A DNA stretch of 64,000 nt, taken from Burkholderia paludis. Its GTDB lineage: Bacteria > Pseudomonadota > Gammaproteobacteria > Burkholderiales > Burkholderiaceae. Numbering within the stretch: position 1 is the stretch's first letter; each line of letters begins with the position of its first letter. The notes under the pieces were generated by a model. That model ran no database searches, had not been told where the DNA came from, and was given only the letters and a program-made list of their open reading frames with translations. The stretch is from contig NZ_JPGL01000051.1 in the NCBI RefSeq assembly GCF_000732615.1, positions 1 through 64,000 on the forward strand, given 5' to 3'. Below are positions 1 through 9,396 of the stretch, one piece after another. The position numbers were made by a program, and so were the translations under genes.

Positions 1-50
1 GGGCGCGCACCGCCCCGCACGCGGTGCGGGCGGGCGCGCGGATGTGCCGG

Positions 51-236
51 TCAGTCGATCGAGAACGTGTCGAGCGGCTGGTTGGCGCGGGCGTCGGTCG
101 CGAAACGCGCGGCGAGCTGTTCGTAGAGCCGGCGGGCCTCGTCGAGCGTCAGGTCGATCCAGTACGGATCGCCGGCCCCGTCGTTGAGGCGTTCGGGCGG
201 GAACTGGATTTCGATCACACTGCCTTTGCGATACAT
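51..236 (-). CDS. Small hypothetical protein (61 aa)
   Basis: The 61-residue product is hydrophilic, with no signal peptide or membrane segment. It carries an aromatic/acidic N-terminal half (VIEIQFPPE, then PYWIDLTLDEARRLYEQLAARF), which reads as a beta strand followed by an amphipathic helix. An AGAGAGA purine run lies upstream of the ATG on the minus strand. It is divergent from the DeoR gene. I do not recognise the family. The coherent amino-acid composition favours a real gene, but its small size keeps confidence moderate. Confidence 0.55.
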   Translation of the reverse strand: MYRKGSVIEIQFPPERLNDGAGDPYWIDLTLDEARRLYEQLAARFATDARANQPLDTFSID

Positions 237-444
237 GGCGCGAGTCTCTCTGCTGGGTCGGTCATTCTGCGAAACGCAAAGTGTAGCAACCGGCGCCGCG
301 CCGATTCGCGCGCATCAGGCAATAATGAATTTCGCATTCGGCCGGCGCGGCCGGTGCGGTTTCGCGCCGCCGTCAAATGCCGGTCAAACGGGCGTAATAC
401 AATGGCCGGCTTACCCATTACCAGTCGCCTCGGGCGCACACGCG

Positions 445-1203
445 ATGCTGGCGGAACAACGTCATCAATTCATCCTGTCGGAGCTCGGACGGTCGGGCGC
501 CTTGTCGGTCGCGGAACTGGTCCGCTCGCTCGACGTGTCGCGCGAGACCGTGCGGCGCGACCTGAACGCGCTGGCCGCACGCGGCCTGCTCGTGATGACG
601 CACGGCGGCGCGCTGGCCGCGGACCGCCGCGAGCCCAGCCTGTCCGAACGCGAAGCCGCGAACGCCGAGGCGAAGCGCACGATCGGGCGGCGCGCGGCCG
701 AGTTCGTGCCCGACGATGCATCGGTGCTGATCGATTCGGGCAGCACGCCGCATGCGGTCGCGCTCGCGCTCGCCGACCGGCACCGGCTCTCGATCTACAC
801 GAACGACTGGCGCACCGCGTTCGTGCTCGCGCGGCGCAACGGCAACCGCGTGACGCTGCTCGGCGGCGAACTGTCCGACGACGAGGACGCCACCTTCGGG
901 CTCGACACGATCCAGCAGCTCGCGCAATACCACGTCGATTTCGCGTTCGTCGGCGCCGGCGGCATCACGCCCGACGGCGAATGCACCGACTACTCGCGGC
1001 TCGCGGCCGAGGTGCGCAGCCGGATGATCGCGGCGGCGGGCACGACGCTCATCGTCGCCGACCATTCGAAATTCGGCCGCGTGACGCCGGTGCGTATCAA
1101 CGGCACGGCCGCCGCCCGCTATCTCGTGACCGACCGCGCGCCCGACAAGGCCGTGCGCCGCGCGCTGACCGCGCGCGGGATCGAGCTGCTCGTGTGCGAC
1201 TGA
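445..1203 (+). CDS. DeoR/GlpR-family transcriptional regulator
   Basis: The 252-residue product has the family layout: an N-terminal winged helix-turn-helix (about residues 6-58, with LSVAELVRSLDVSRETVRRD and the THGGA wing) and a C-terminal sugar-phosphate isomerase-like sensor domain (IDSGSTPHAVA, then FVGAGGI and ADHSKFGR). DeoR proteins usually repress sugar or nucleoside catabolic operons and respond to a phosphorylated intermediate. The reading frame is open further upstream, but the ATG at 445 starts directly at the conserved MLAEQRHQFIL segment and gives the normal family length. No sugar operon is adjacent, so the target is unknown. Confidence 0.93.
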   Translation: MLAEQRHQFILSELGRSGALSVAELVRSLDVSRETVRRDLNALAARGLLVMTHGGALAADRREPSLSEREAANAEAKRTIGRRAAEFVPDDASVLIDSGSTPHAVALALADRHRLSIYTNDWRTAFVLARRNGNRVTLLGGELSDDEDATFGLDTIQQLAQYHVDFAFVGAGGITPDGECTDYSRLAAEVRSRMIAAAGTTLIVADHSKFGRVTPVRINGTAAARYLVTDRAPDKAVRRALTARGIELLVCD

Positions 1204-1308
1204 CGCGCGTCCGACATACAAGGTTCATCGAACCGTCATCCTGCGGGAAGAAGCACCGTCAAGACTGACCCATTCATCTCGATCGGCCGGCAGGCCAGGG
1301 AGCAACGA

Positions 1309-3105
1309 ATGACCGTCAGCGTGCGCAGCTATCTTTCCCCCACCCTGGTCCTGCTGGCCTTCGACTGGCCCGATGCGGCGTCGCGTACCGATTTCCTCGG
1401 CTTCGCGATCCGGCGCACGCCGGGATTCTGGTCGGCCGACGGCAAGACGCGCGCGCCGGACAGCTGGCTGCCGAACCGCCTGACGTTCGAGGGCCCGGCC
1501 GCCCACACGCAGGGCGATGCGCCGACCGACCAGGCGCCGATCCAGAAATTCATGTGGTGGGATGCGCGCATCGATCCGCAGGACCGCGGCGCGGCGTTCC
1601 GCTACGACGTGTATCCCGTCGTCGGCACGCCGGCGAACCTGCAGGTGCTCGACGCGCAGGCCGGCGTGTGCGACGTCGTGCTGCCCGCGCATATCGAGGA
1701 CGGCGTCGGCACGTGGTTCAACCGCGCGGTGGTCAGCTCGCAGGCATTCGCGAGGCAGGTCGCGGCGCTCGGCCTCGCGCCGAATGCGGCGCCGAGCGCC
1801 GCGCAGGCGCTGAAGCTGCGCACGTGGCTCGCGAACGACATGGAGCAGGTGTTCGCGGAGATGCTCGACCCGGCGTCGCGCGCGGCGTCGGCCGTCTATC
1901 ACCTGACCGACACGCTGTGGGCGCTGCCCGCGTTCAAAGCGTTCGGGCGCAAGCACGGCGAAGCGTCGCTCGCGATCGTCTACGACGCGCATACGACGGC
2001 GCGCAAGGGCAAACCGCCGCTGCCGTCGCCGAACCAGCCGGCCGTCGATGCGCTGCAGGGGCTCGCGACGCTCGCGCCGCGCAACAGGACGCATATCATG
2101 CACGACAAGTTCATCGTGACCGACGCGTCGTCGAACGCGGCGCCCTCACGCGTGCTGACCGGCTCCGCGAATTTCACGACCGAGGGGCTCACGGAGCAGG
2201 CGAACGTGCTGCACGCGTTCGATTCCCCCGCGCTTGCCGCGCTGTACAACGATCGCGCGCAGGCGCTGGCCGGGAATCCGTCGATCGCGGAGACCGCGAA
2301 GCTGTCGCCGGGCTGGTCGGAACCGATGACGATCGGCAGCGCGCAGGTGCGACTCGCGTTTTCGCCGGAGCCGGCGGGGCAGCGCACCGAAATCGACACG
2401 ATCGTCGCCGCGATCGCGGCCGCGAAGCATTCGGTGTGCTTCTGCCTGTTCATGCCGACCGACGCAGAGCTGCGAAAAGCGTGCTTCGCGGCCGGCGACC
2501 GCGGGCTGATGATGTTCGGCCTGGTGAACAAGATCAACGTCGGCAGCGCGACGAAGGCCGATGCCGAGCAGCAGGCCGGCCAGACGATCGATGCGGCCAC
2601 GCTCGCGAACCTCGAGCTGTACCACCGCAACGAAGACAACCACGACGTGATCGACGCCGAGTATTTCTCGCCGGCCACAGTGCCGCAGGGTTTCGAGCCC
2701 GAGTTGCGCCTGTTCCCGGGTGAACCGGCGCCGGCCTTTCCGCCCGTCGTGATCCATCACAAGTTCATCGTGATCGATGCGGAGGGCGCGAATCCGGTCG
2801 TCTATACGGGCTCGGCGAACATGAGCCGCAATTCCGAGCAGTACAACGACGAGAACCTGCTCGAGATCCGCGATCGGCGGATCGCGGCGATCTATCTCGC
2901 GGAATTCCTGCGGCTGTACGAGCACTATCGCGCGCGGGCATTGGCGATCAATGCGAAACGGCACGGCGGCACGGACGGAGGCACGGGCGCGCATGCGCGG
3001 CTCGCGCTCGCGCCCGATTCGAGCTGGGCGAAGAAGTATTACGTGGCGGGAAGCCCGGAAGAGAAGGCCCGGATCGCACTGGCGTCGACCGCGCCGACGG
3101 ACTGA
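1309..3105 (+). CDS. Phospholipase D-like (HKD) domain protein
   Basis: The 598-residue product carries two HKD motifs, as in the PLD superfamily: HDKFIVTD at about residue 265 followed by GSANFT, and HHKFIVID at about residue 483 followed by GSANMS. Two such half-sites normally fold into one active site for phosphodiester transfer or hydrolysis. No signal peptide is evident. A poorly conserved region of about 230 residues precedes the first motif. The gene starts 105 bp after the DeoR gene and is convergent with a TetR gene. Its substrate (phospholipid, nucleic acid or other) cannot be told from sequence, and no type VI effector partner or immunity gene is adjacent. Confidence 0.85.
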   Translation: MTVSVRSYLSPTLVLLAFDWPDAASRTDFLGFAIRRTPGFWSADGKTRAPDSWLPNRLTFEGPAAHTQGDAPTDQAPIQKFMWWDARIDPQDRGAAFRYDVYPVVGTPANLQVLDAQAGVCDVVLPAHIEDGVGTWFNRAVVSSQAFARQVAALGLAPNAAPSAAQALKLRTWLANDMEQVFAEMLDPASRAASAVYHLTDTLWALPAFKAFGRKHGEASLAIVYDAHTTARKGKPPLPSPNQPAVDALQGLATLAPRNRTHIMHDKFIVTDASSNAAPSRVLTGSANFTTEGLTEQANVLHAFDSPALAALYNDRAQALAGNPSIAETAKLSPGWSEPMTIGSAQVRLAFSPEPAGQRTEIDTIVAAIAAAKHSVCFCLFMPTDAELRKACFAAGDRGLMMFGLVNKINVGSATKADAEQQAGQTIDAATLANLELYHRNEDNHDVIDAEYFSPATVPQGFEPELRLFPGEPAPAFPPVVIHHKFIVIDAEGANPVVYTGSANMSRNSEQYNDENLLEIRDRRIAAIYLAEFLRLYEHYRARALAINAKRHGGTDGGTGAHARLALAPDSSWAKKYYVAGSPEEKARIALASTAPTD

Positions 3106-3120
3106 CGCACGGGAGAGCGA

Positions 3121-3143
3121 CGGGCGCGGATGTCGCGCGCCCG
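3121..3143. terminator. Hairpin between convergent genes
   Basis: CGGGCGCG (3121-3128) can pair with CGCGCCCG (3136-3143). The site lies between the convergent phospholipase D-like and TetR genes and has no T-run, so it is only a terminator candidate. Confidence 0.35.
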
Positions 3144-3179
3144 AGGCAGGGCTGGCCGGGGGAAGCCGGCCGCCGCCGC

Positions 3180-3854
3180 TTATGCGGCGACGTAGCGGAG
3201 TACGGCGTCGGCGATCGTGTCGCGATGCCGTGCGCGCAGGCGCGGCGCCGACGGGTCGCGGCCGAACGCGGCGCCGAACGTGTAGCGGTTCGACACGCGA
3301 TGGAAGCAGAACGAACTGATCAGCAGGTGCAGGTCGAATGCATCGATGTCCTTGCGGAACGCGCCGCTCGCCGCGCCGCGCTCGACCAGTTCCTCGAGCG
3401 TCTTGATGATGCTGACGTTGCGGTTCTTGAACGACTTGAGCTGTTCGAGATACTTCGCGCCGTGGATGTTCTCGATCGACACGAGGCGCACGAAGTCGCG
3501 ATGCTTGTCGTGATAGTCGAACGTGAATTCGACGAGGCGGCGCATGCCTTCGCGCGGCTCCATGTCGCCGATGTGCAGTTCCTGCTCGAGCGCGCGGATG
3601 TCGCCGTACACCTTCTCCAGCACGGCCTCGTACAGGCCTTCCTTGCTCTCGAAGTAGTAATAGAGCATGCGCTTGGTCGTGTTCGTGCGCTCGGCGATCG
3701 CGTCGACGCGCGCGCCGGCGAGACCCATCGCGGAGAATTCCTGCGTGGCGACGTCGAGGATGTTGCGCCTGGTTTGCTCGGGATCGTATTTGCGCCGCGC
3801 ATCGGACGGAAGCGTGCGGGTCTCGGAGGTGGCGGCCTTGCTTCCTGCTTTCAT
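3180..3854 (-). CDS. TetR/AcrR-family transcriptional regulator
   Basis: The 224-residue product has an N-terminal TetR DNA-binding domain: RRNILDVATQEFSAMGLAGARVDAIAERTNTTKRMLYYYFESKEGLYEAVL, about residues 27-78 (quoted in two parts as RRNILDVATQEF and the recognition segment TTKRMLYYYF). The C-terminal helical region is the ligand and dimerisation domain. The nearest co-oriented neighbour downstream on the minus strand is unknown because the gene is convergent with the phospholipase D-like gene. Upstream on the same strand lies the amaA-like oxidase, whose stop codon is about 110 bp away, so the regulator might belong to the lysine cluster, but nothing in the sequence proves that. Confidence 0.9.
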   Translation of the reverse strand: MKAGSKAATSETRTLPSDARRKYDPEQTRRNILDVATQEFSAMGLAGARVDAIAERTNTTKRMLYYYFESKEGLYEAVLEKVYGDIRALEQELHIGDMEPREGMRRLVEFTFDYHDKHRDFVRLVSIENIHGAKYLEQLKSFKNRNVSIIKTLEELVERGAASGAFRKDIDAFDLHLLISSFCFHRVSNRYTFGAAFGRDPSAPRLRARHRDTIADAVLRYVAA

Positions 3855-3967
3855 GTGACTTTATTGTGGCTTCGGCGGCTTGGAAAAGGCATTCTAGCAT
3901 GCGGTAAAACCCCGCCCGGCCGACCTTCCGCTCTAATCGGACGGGCCGTTCCGGCTGCCTGGGGCGC

Positions 3968-5236
3968 TCAGCGGCGGCATGACGCGAGCGCGTCGCGGGC
4001 CTGGTACGCGGTGTATGTGAGCTGCGCGGCGGCGAGGCCCGCCAGCCCGAACGTGCGCGTGAGCCCGAACGCCGCGAAGCCGTCCGGCACCGGGCGGCCT
4101 TCGGCCAGCGCGGCCGCGAGCGCTTCGCCGGCCACCGTGGTCGGCGCCATTCCGTGGCCGCCGAACGCGATCGCGTGCCACACGCCGTCGGCGTCGCGGC
4201 CGATCTGCGGCATCTTGTGCCGCGCGTAGCTCATCAGCCCGCCCCATGCGTATTCGACCTTCACGTCTTCCAGTTGCGGATACACGCGCAGCAGGTCGCG
4301 CCGCAGCAGGCGCGCGATCGCGTCGGGGCCGCGGTCGAGCACGGAAATCCGGCCGCCCCACAGGATGCGCGTGTCGTTCAGCGGGCGGTAGTAGTCGAAC
4401 GCGAAGCGCGTGTCGTAGATCGCGTACGGTGCATCGATCGCATCGGGCAGGCGCGCACCGAGCGGTTCGGTCGCGATCACGTAGGTCGCGATCGGCAGCA
4501 CCGCGCGCTCGATGCGCGGCGACACGCCGCGCGCATAGCCGCCGCAGGCGAACACCACGTCCTTCGCGCGCACCGCGCCCTGCGCCGTGCGCACGACGTA
4601 CCCGGCGCCTTCGCGGGCGATGCCGAGCGCGGCCGAGCGCTCGTACACGCGCGCGCCGCCGCGCGCCGCGGCCGCCGCGACGCCGAGTACGTACTTGAGC
4701 GGATGGAAGTGGAACGCATTCGGTTCGAACAGGCCGCCGTAATAGCGCGACGTCTTCAGCCGCTTGCGCAGCGCATCGGTTGCAACGGGCTCCCAGTCGA
4801 CGCCGAGTTCGTTCTTCATCAGCGCACGCACGCTGTCGAGCCTGGCGGGATCGTCGAACCAGTTCGCCAGCATCACGCCCTGGTCGACGATGTCGCAATC
4901 GATCCCGTAGCGCGCGATCCGCGCGCGGATCAGGTCGACCGCATCGACGGTGAGGCGGTACAGCCTGCGCCCTTCGTCGCGGCCGAGCGTGCGCAGCAGG
5001 TCGGCGTTGTCGAGGCTGTAGCCGCCGAATACGAAGCCGCCGTTGCGGCCCGACGCGCCGAAGCCGACCTGTTCGGCGTCGAGCACGACGACGTCGCGCA
5101 CGCCGCGCTCGACGAGCCCGAGCGCGGTGCACAGGCCGGCGAGGCCGCCGCCGACGATGCAGACCTGCGTGTCGGTCGTGCCGGACAGGGGCGGGTAGGG
5201 CTGGCGGGTGACGGTGGCTTCGTAGAAGTTCTGCAT
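3968..5236 (-). CDS. amaA: FAD-dependent oxidase, probable L-pipecolate oxidase (AmaA-like)
   Basis: The 422-residue product is a DAO-family flavoprotein. An N-terminal Rossmann dinucleotide motif (VCIVGGGLAGL, about residues 25-35) is followed by GFGASGRNGG, typical of amine and pipecolate oxidases, and a C-terminal FGGHGMAPTT segment that contacts FAD. The family includes PuuB (gamma-glutamylputrescine oxidase) and Pseudomonas AmaA. I prefer AmaA because a LysP-like permease and an AmaB-like dehydrogenase are adjacent. AmaA oxidises L-pipecolate to piperideine-6-carboxylate, the AmaB substrate. The start at 5236 (MQNFYEAT) is chosen over longer forms because upstream codons give low-complexity Arg-rich sequence. 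PuuB remains the alternative. Confidence 0.75.
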   Translation of the reverse strand: MQNFYEATVTRQPYPPLSGTTDTQVCIVGGGLAGLCTALGLVERGVRDVVVLDAEQVGFGASGRNGGFVFGGYSLDNADLLRTLGRDEGRRLYRLTVDAVDLIRARIARYGIDCDIVDQGVMLANWFDDPARLDSVRALMKNELGVDWEPVATDALRKRLKTSRYYGGLFEPNAFHFHPLKYVLGVAAAAARGGARVYERSAALGIAREGAGYVVRTAQGAVRAKDVVFACGGYARGVSPRIERAVLPIATYVIATEPLGARLPDAIDAPYAIYDTRFAFDYYRPLNDTRILWGGRISVLDRGPDAIARLLRRDLLRVYPQLEDVKVEYAWGGLMSYARHKMPQIGRDADGVWHAIAFGGHGMAPTTVAGEALAAALAEGRPVPDGFAAFGLTRTFGLAGLAAAQLTYTAYQARDALASCRR

Positions 5237-5379
5237 GCGGTTTCGTTGATTCGTAACGGCAGATAGACGGACGGCGCGCGTCGATCTTGCCTGAACGCGC
5301 GCGCCGCGTCGAATGGGGGATGTCCGGGCGCCGGCTGCCGCGCGCGGGCGGCGGCCGGTGCGACGCATGACGCCGTGCT

Positions 5380-6960
5380 TCAGGCGCCCGGCGTCGGGTT
5401 GGCCGGACGGGCGACGTAGCTCGCGTAGCCGGCGTCGGCCCGCGGCGCGGTTTCGGGCGTCGCGCTGCGTTCGATCCACGGCGCGATTTCCATGTCCTCA
5501 TAGCGCACGAGGCGGCATTTGCGCACGAGTGCGTAGCCGAGCCAGGTCGCGAGGAAGAACGGCAGGCCGATGTAGGTCGAGGCGACGCCGACCCAGTCGA
5601 TCCGGTCGGAGAGGAACGCCTGGTAGTCCTGGCCGAGCGCGACGATCGCGCACAGGGCGAACGCGAACAGCGGGCCGAACGGGAACCACTTCGACCGGTA
5701 CGGCAACTGGTCGAGCCGGTAGCCCTGCTTCAGGAACCCCTTGCGGAAGCGGTAATGACTGACCGCGATGCCGAGCCACGTGATGAAGCCGGCCATGCCC
5801 GACGTGTTCAGCAGCCACAGGTACACGGTCTTGTCGCCGTACAGCGACGTGAGGAAACACAGAGCGCCCACGGCCGTCGTCGCGTACAGCGCGTTGCGCG
5901 GCACGCCGCCCGGCGACAGCTTCGCGAACAGCTTCGGCGCGCGGCCTTCGACCGCGAGGTTGTAGAGCATCCGCGTGGACGCATACATGCCCGAGTTGCC
6001 GGCCGACAGCACGGCCGTCAGGATCACCGCGTTCATCACGCCGGCCGCGAACGCGAGGCCCGCGTGGCGGAACACGAGCGTGAACGGGCTCACGCCGATG
6101 TCGGTCACGTCGCTCTTGAGCAGGCTCGGGTCGGTATAGGGAATCAGCACGCCGATCACGAAGATCGCCAGCACGTAGAACAGCAGGATGCGCCAGAAGA
6201 TCTGGCTCACCGCGCGCGGGATCGTCGTGCGCGGGTTTTCCGATTCGCCGGCCGCGACGCCGATCATTTCGGTGCCCTGGAACGAGAAGCCCGCGATCAT
6301 CGCGACGCCGAGCATCGTCGCCCAGCCGCCGGCGAACGGCGCGTCGCCGATCGTGAAGTTGCCCCAGCCGGCGCTCGGGCCGCCCTGCATGATCCCGAAG
6401 ATCATCAGCAGGCCGACGCCGACGAACGCGAGCACCGTCAGCACCTTGATCAGCGCGAACCAGTATTCGGCTTCGCCGAAGCCGCGCACCGACAGCGCGT
6501 TGAGCGCGAAGATCAGCGTGAGGAACAGCGCGCTCCACCAGACGCCCGGCACGTGCGGGAACCAGTAGTTCATCACGAGCTGGGCGGCGACGAGCTCGAC
6601 CGCGATCGTCACGGCCCAGTTGTACCAGTAGTTCCAGCCGAGCGCGAAGCCGAAGCCCTCGTCGACGAACTTCGCGCCGTAGGTCGCGAACGAGCCCGAC
6701 ACGGGCATGAGCGCGGCCATCTCGCCCAGGCTCGTCATCAGGAAATAGACCATCAGGCCGATCACCATGTACGCGAGCATCGCGCCGCCGGGGCCGGCCT
6801 GCGAGATCGACGCGCCGGACGCGACGAACAGGCCCGTGCCGATCGAGCCGCCGATCGCGATCATCCGCAGGTGGCGGGCCTGCAGCGCACGGTGGAGGGA
6901 CGGTTTCGCGGGCGGCGAACCGGACGGACGGGACGAATCGGGTCGGGCATCTGAATGCAT
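5380..6960 (-). CDS. lysP: Lysine-specific permease-like amino acid transporter
   Basis: The 526-residue product is an APC-superfamily permease with about 12 membrane segments. It strongly resembles E. coli LysP as I recall it: MIAIGGSIGTGLFVASGA, then SQAGPGG, YFLMTSLGEMAA, SFATYGAKFV, GWNYWYNWA, FSFQGTEMIG, and LSAGNSGMYASTRMLY. It is expected to import lysine with protons across the inner membrane. The Ser/Pro-rich N-terminal 25 residues are a cytosolic tail. It lies upstream of amaA on the same strand with a 143-bp gap, so the two may be cotranscribed. The ATG at 6960 gives the family length; the frame is open further upstream with implausible sequence. Confidence 0.85.
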   Translation of the reverse strand: MHSDARPDSSRPSGSPPAKPSLHRALQARHLRMIAIGGSIGTGLFVASGASISQAGPGGAMLAYMVIGLMVYFLMTSLGEMAALMPVSGSFATYGAKFVDEGFGFALGWNYWYNWAVTIAVELVAAQLVMNYWFPHVPGVWWSALFLTLIFALNALSVRGFGEAEYWFALIKVLTVLAFVGVGLLMIFGIMQGGPSAGWGNFTIGDAPFAGGWATMLGVAMIAGFSFQGTEMIGVAAGESENPRTTIPRAVSQIFWRILLFYVLAIFVIGVLIPYTDPSLLKSDVTDIGVSPFTLVFRHAGLAFAAGVMNAVILTAVLSAGNSGMYASTRMLYNLAVEGRAPKLFAKLSPGGVPRNALYATTAVGALCFLTSLYGDKTVYLWLLNTSGMAGFITWLGIAVSHYRFRKGFLKQGYRLDQLPYRSKWFPFGPLFAFALCAIVALGQDYQAFLSDRIDWVGVASTYIGLPFFLATWLGYALVRKCRLVRYEDMEIAPWIERSATPETAPRADAGYASYVARPANPTPGA

Positions 6961-7595
6961 GGCGGGCGCTGGGCGCTGTCTCCGGAATTGTTTTTTCGGT
7001 GACGAAGCGCGACGCGTTGCCGGCTGCGGGCCGGGCAGCGGTGATGCGGGACGGGGGCGGGCCGGATGAACCGGGCCGCGATGCGTGTCGCGTTCGTCGG
7101 TCGTCCGGCTGCGGTGGCGGCGGCCGGCGGCGCGCCGGGTGCTTTGCACCTCGACGCCGCAACGATTGTGTGTGCCCGAGGTGCGGGCGGCAAACGATAT
7201 TTCCGCACAGGGTAATGCGGGTTTGTCATCAACCCGGGCGTCGTCGCAACCCGCGCGGCGGCCCGGCTGCAGGCTTCGGAAGGGTCCCGTATACATGAAG
7301 GAACACCCCCGGTTCGCTCGCCGAGGTGTTGCGTTTTGGGAATGAAGTCGTGAGTTAATATCAATAGCGGCCCGACTTGTGGCCACCGACAATGTATTTC
7401 ATGGATCGTGCGTCGCGAGGCGGGCGCGCGCCGTCCGTCCGGCTTGCCGGCGGCGGCGCAGCGCGATGCGCCGGGCGGCGCACCGGCCCTCCCGCGCGGT
7501 GCATCCGCTTGCACCGGGCGCGCGAACGCGCTCCAATCGAATCACGCGGGCGGCGTCGCCGCCGCACCGATCAATCTGTCCCTGAAGAGGAAGTG
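6961..7595. promoter_or_regulatory. Divergent lysP/amaB intergenic region (635 bp)
   Basis: This gap separates the starts of two divergent genes and should hold both promoters. The right half contains a less GC-rich stretch around 7336-7375 (GTGAGTTAATATCAATAG), which is the best place for a promoter. No regulator gene and no convincing small ORF is seen. The ORFs here are Arg/Pro/Ala-rich, typical of spurious reading frames at this GC content. Confidence 0.45.
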
Positions 7596-9110
7596 ATGCA
7601 ATTCAACGACATTCTTGCCGCGCTCGATATCGATCTCGCCCAGTGGAAAGGCAATGCGCTGACCGCGCGTTCGCCGCTCGACGGCGCGACGCTCGCGACG
7701 CTGGCCGTCGACACGCCCGCCGACGCCGAGCGCAAGATCGACGCCGCGCACGACGCATTCCTCAAGTGGCGCACGGTGCCGGCGCCGGTGCGCGGCGAAC
7801 TCGTGCGCGTGTTCGGCAACGTGTTGCGCGAGCACAAGGCCGAACTCGGCCGCCTCGTCACGCTGGAAGCCGGCAAGATCACGTCGGAAGGCCTCGGCGA
7901 AGTGCAGGAAATGATCGACATCTGCGATTTCGCGGTGGGCCTGTCGCGCCAGCTTTACGGCCTCACGATCGCGTCCGAGCGCCCGGGCCACCGGATGATG
8001 GAAACGTGGCACCCGATCGGCGTGTGCGGCGTGATTTCGGCGTTCAACTTCCCGGTCGCGGTGTGGGCGTGGAATGCGGCGCTGGCGTTCGTGTGCGGCG
8101 ATTCGGTCGTGTGGAAGCCGTCGGAGAAGACCCCGCTCACCGCGATCGCGTGCCATGTGCTGCTCCAGAAGGCGATCCGCGAGTTCGAGAAGACGCATCC
8201 GGGCGTCGCGCCGGCGGAGCTGAGCCAGCTGGTGCTCGGCCTGCGCGATGTCGGCGAGGTGCTGACCGCGTCGAAGAAGGTGCCGGTCGTCAGCGCGACG
8301 GGCAGCGTGCGGATGGGCCAGGAAGTCGCGAAGGTGCTGAGCCAGCGTCTCGCGCGCGGCATTCTCGAACTCGGCGGCAACAACGGGATGATCGTCGCGC
8401 CGAGCGCGGACCTGGATCTCGTCGTGCGCGCGGTCACGTTCGCGGCGGTCGGCACGGCCGGCCAGCGCTGCACGACGCTGCGCCGCCTGATCGTGCACCG
8501 CAGCCTGGTCGAGCAACTGCTGCCGCGCATCGAGAAGGCTTACGCCTCGGTGAAGGTCGGCAACCCGCTCGAGGAAGGCACGCTGGTCGGCCCGCTGGTC
8601 GATCGCGCGTCGTTCGACGCGATGCAGAAGGCGCTCGGCGATGCGCGCGAGCAGGGCGGTGAAGTGAAGGGCGGCGAGCGCGTCGACGTCGGCGCTCATG
8701 CGGATGCGTACTACGTGCGCCCGGCAATCGTGCGGATGCCGAAGCAATCGGCGGTGGTCGAGCGCGAGACGTTCGCGCCGATCCTGTACGTGATGGTCTA
8801 CGACAACTTCGACGACGCGATCGAACTGCACAACGCGGTGCCGCAAGGGCTGTCGTCGGCGATCTTCACGAACGACATGCGCGAGGCCGAGCAGTTCATG
8901 TCGGCAGCGGGCAGCGACTGCGGGATCGTCAACGTGAACATCGGCACGAGCGGCGCGGAAATCGGCGGCGCGTTCGGCGGCGAGAAGGAAACGGGCGGCG
9001 GCCGCGAATCGGGTTCGGATGCATGGAAGGCGTACATGCGCCGCGCGACGAACACGATCAACTACAGCCGGCAACTGCCGCTGGCGCAAGGCGTGAAGTT
9101 CGACGTGTAA
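7596..9110 (+). CDS. amaB: Piperideine-6-carboxylate / aminoadipate semialdehyde dehydrogenase (AmaB, ALDH7-like)
   Basis: The 504-residue product is an NAD(P)-dependent aldehyde dehydrogenase. WHPIGVCGVISAFNFPVAVW and WKPSEKTPLTA form the cofactor site, E258 in LELGGNN is the general base, and C292 in GTAGQRCTT is the catalytic cysteine. The GGNN form and the C-terminal GRESGSDAWKAYMRR are characteristic of the ALDH7/antiquitin branch, which oxidises aminoadipate semialdehyde (in equilibrium with piperideine-6-carboxylate) to 2-aminoadipate. An AGAGGAAG Shine-Dalgarno precedes the ATG at 7596. The product would follow the AmaA-like oxidase in the lysine-pipecolate pathway. Confidence 0.88.
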   Translation: MQFNDILAALDIDLAQWKGNALTARSPLDGATLATLAVDTPADAERKIDAAHDAFLKWRTVPAPVRGELVRVFGNVLREHKAELGRLVTLEAGKITSEGLGEVQEMIDICDFAVGLSRQLYGLTIASERPGHRMMETWHPIGVCGVISAFNFPVAVWAWNAALAFVCGDSVVWKPSEKTPLTAIACHVLLQKAIREFEKTHPGVAPAELSQLVLGLRDVGEVLTASKKVPVVSATGSVRMGQEVAKVLSQRLARGILELGGNNGMIVAPSADLDLVVRAVTFAAVGTAGQRCTTLRRLIVHRSLVEQLLPRIEKAYASVKVGNPLEEGTLVGPLVDRASFDAMQKALGDAREQGGEVKGGERVDVGAHADAYYVRPAIVRMPKQSAVVERETFAPILYVMVYDNFDDAIELHNAVPQGLSSAIFTNDMREAEQFMSAAGSDCGIVNVNIGTSGAEIGGAFGGEKETGGGRESGSDAWKAYMRRATNTINYSRQLPLAQGVKFDV

Positions 9111-9189
9111 CGTCGCGCAGCCCGTGGCGTCGCGCGGCGATGCCACGGGCCGCCAACCGGGCCGGCACCACGTAGCTGGGCGGCCGAGG

Positions 9190-9229
9190 GCCGGGTTCCG
9201 TATGACACGGGGCCCGGCTCTTTTGTTTT
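9190..9229 (+). terminator. Rho-independent terminator of amaB
   Basis: A 12-bp stem (9190-9201 with 9207-9218, including two G-U pairs) has a 5-base loop and is followed by TCTTTTGTTTT. A second 9-bp hairpin (9120-9128 with 9142-9150) lies just after the stop codon without a T-run. Confidence 0.75.
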
Positions 9230-9396
9230 GGGCCTGCGCTCGTGGCCGGGGCGTGGATTTGGCGGCTCGACGCATCTCGCTGCCGTTTCCCGTTGTCGGC
9301 GCGCATCGGGCGATCGCATCCGGACTTCGGCGTGCCGCCGGCGCGTGATCGAGGCAGCGGCCCCGGCGTGCCCTGCCGGGGGCAGCGCGTACCGCG

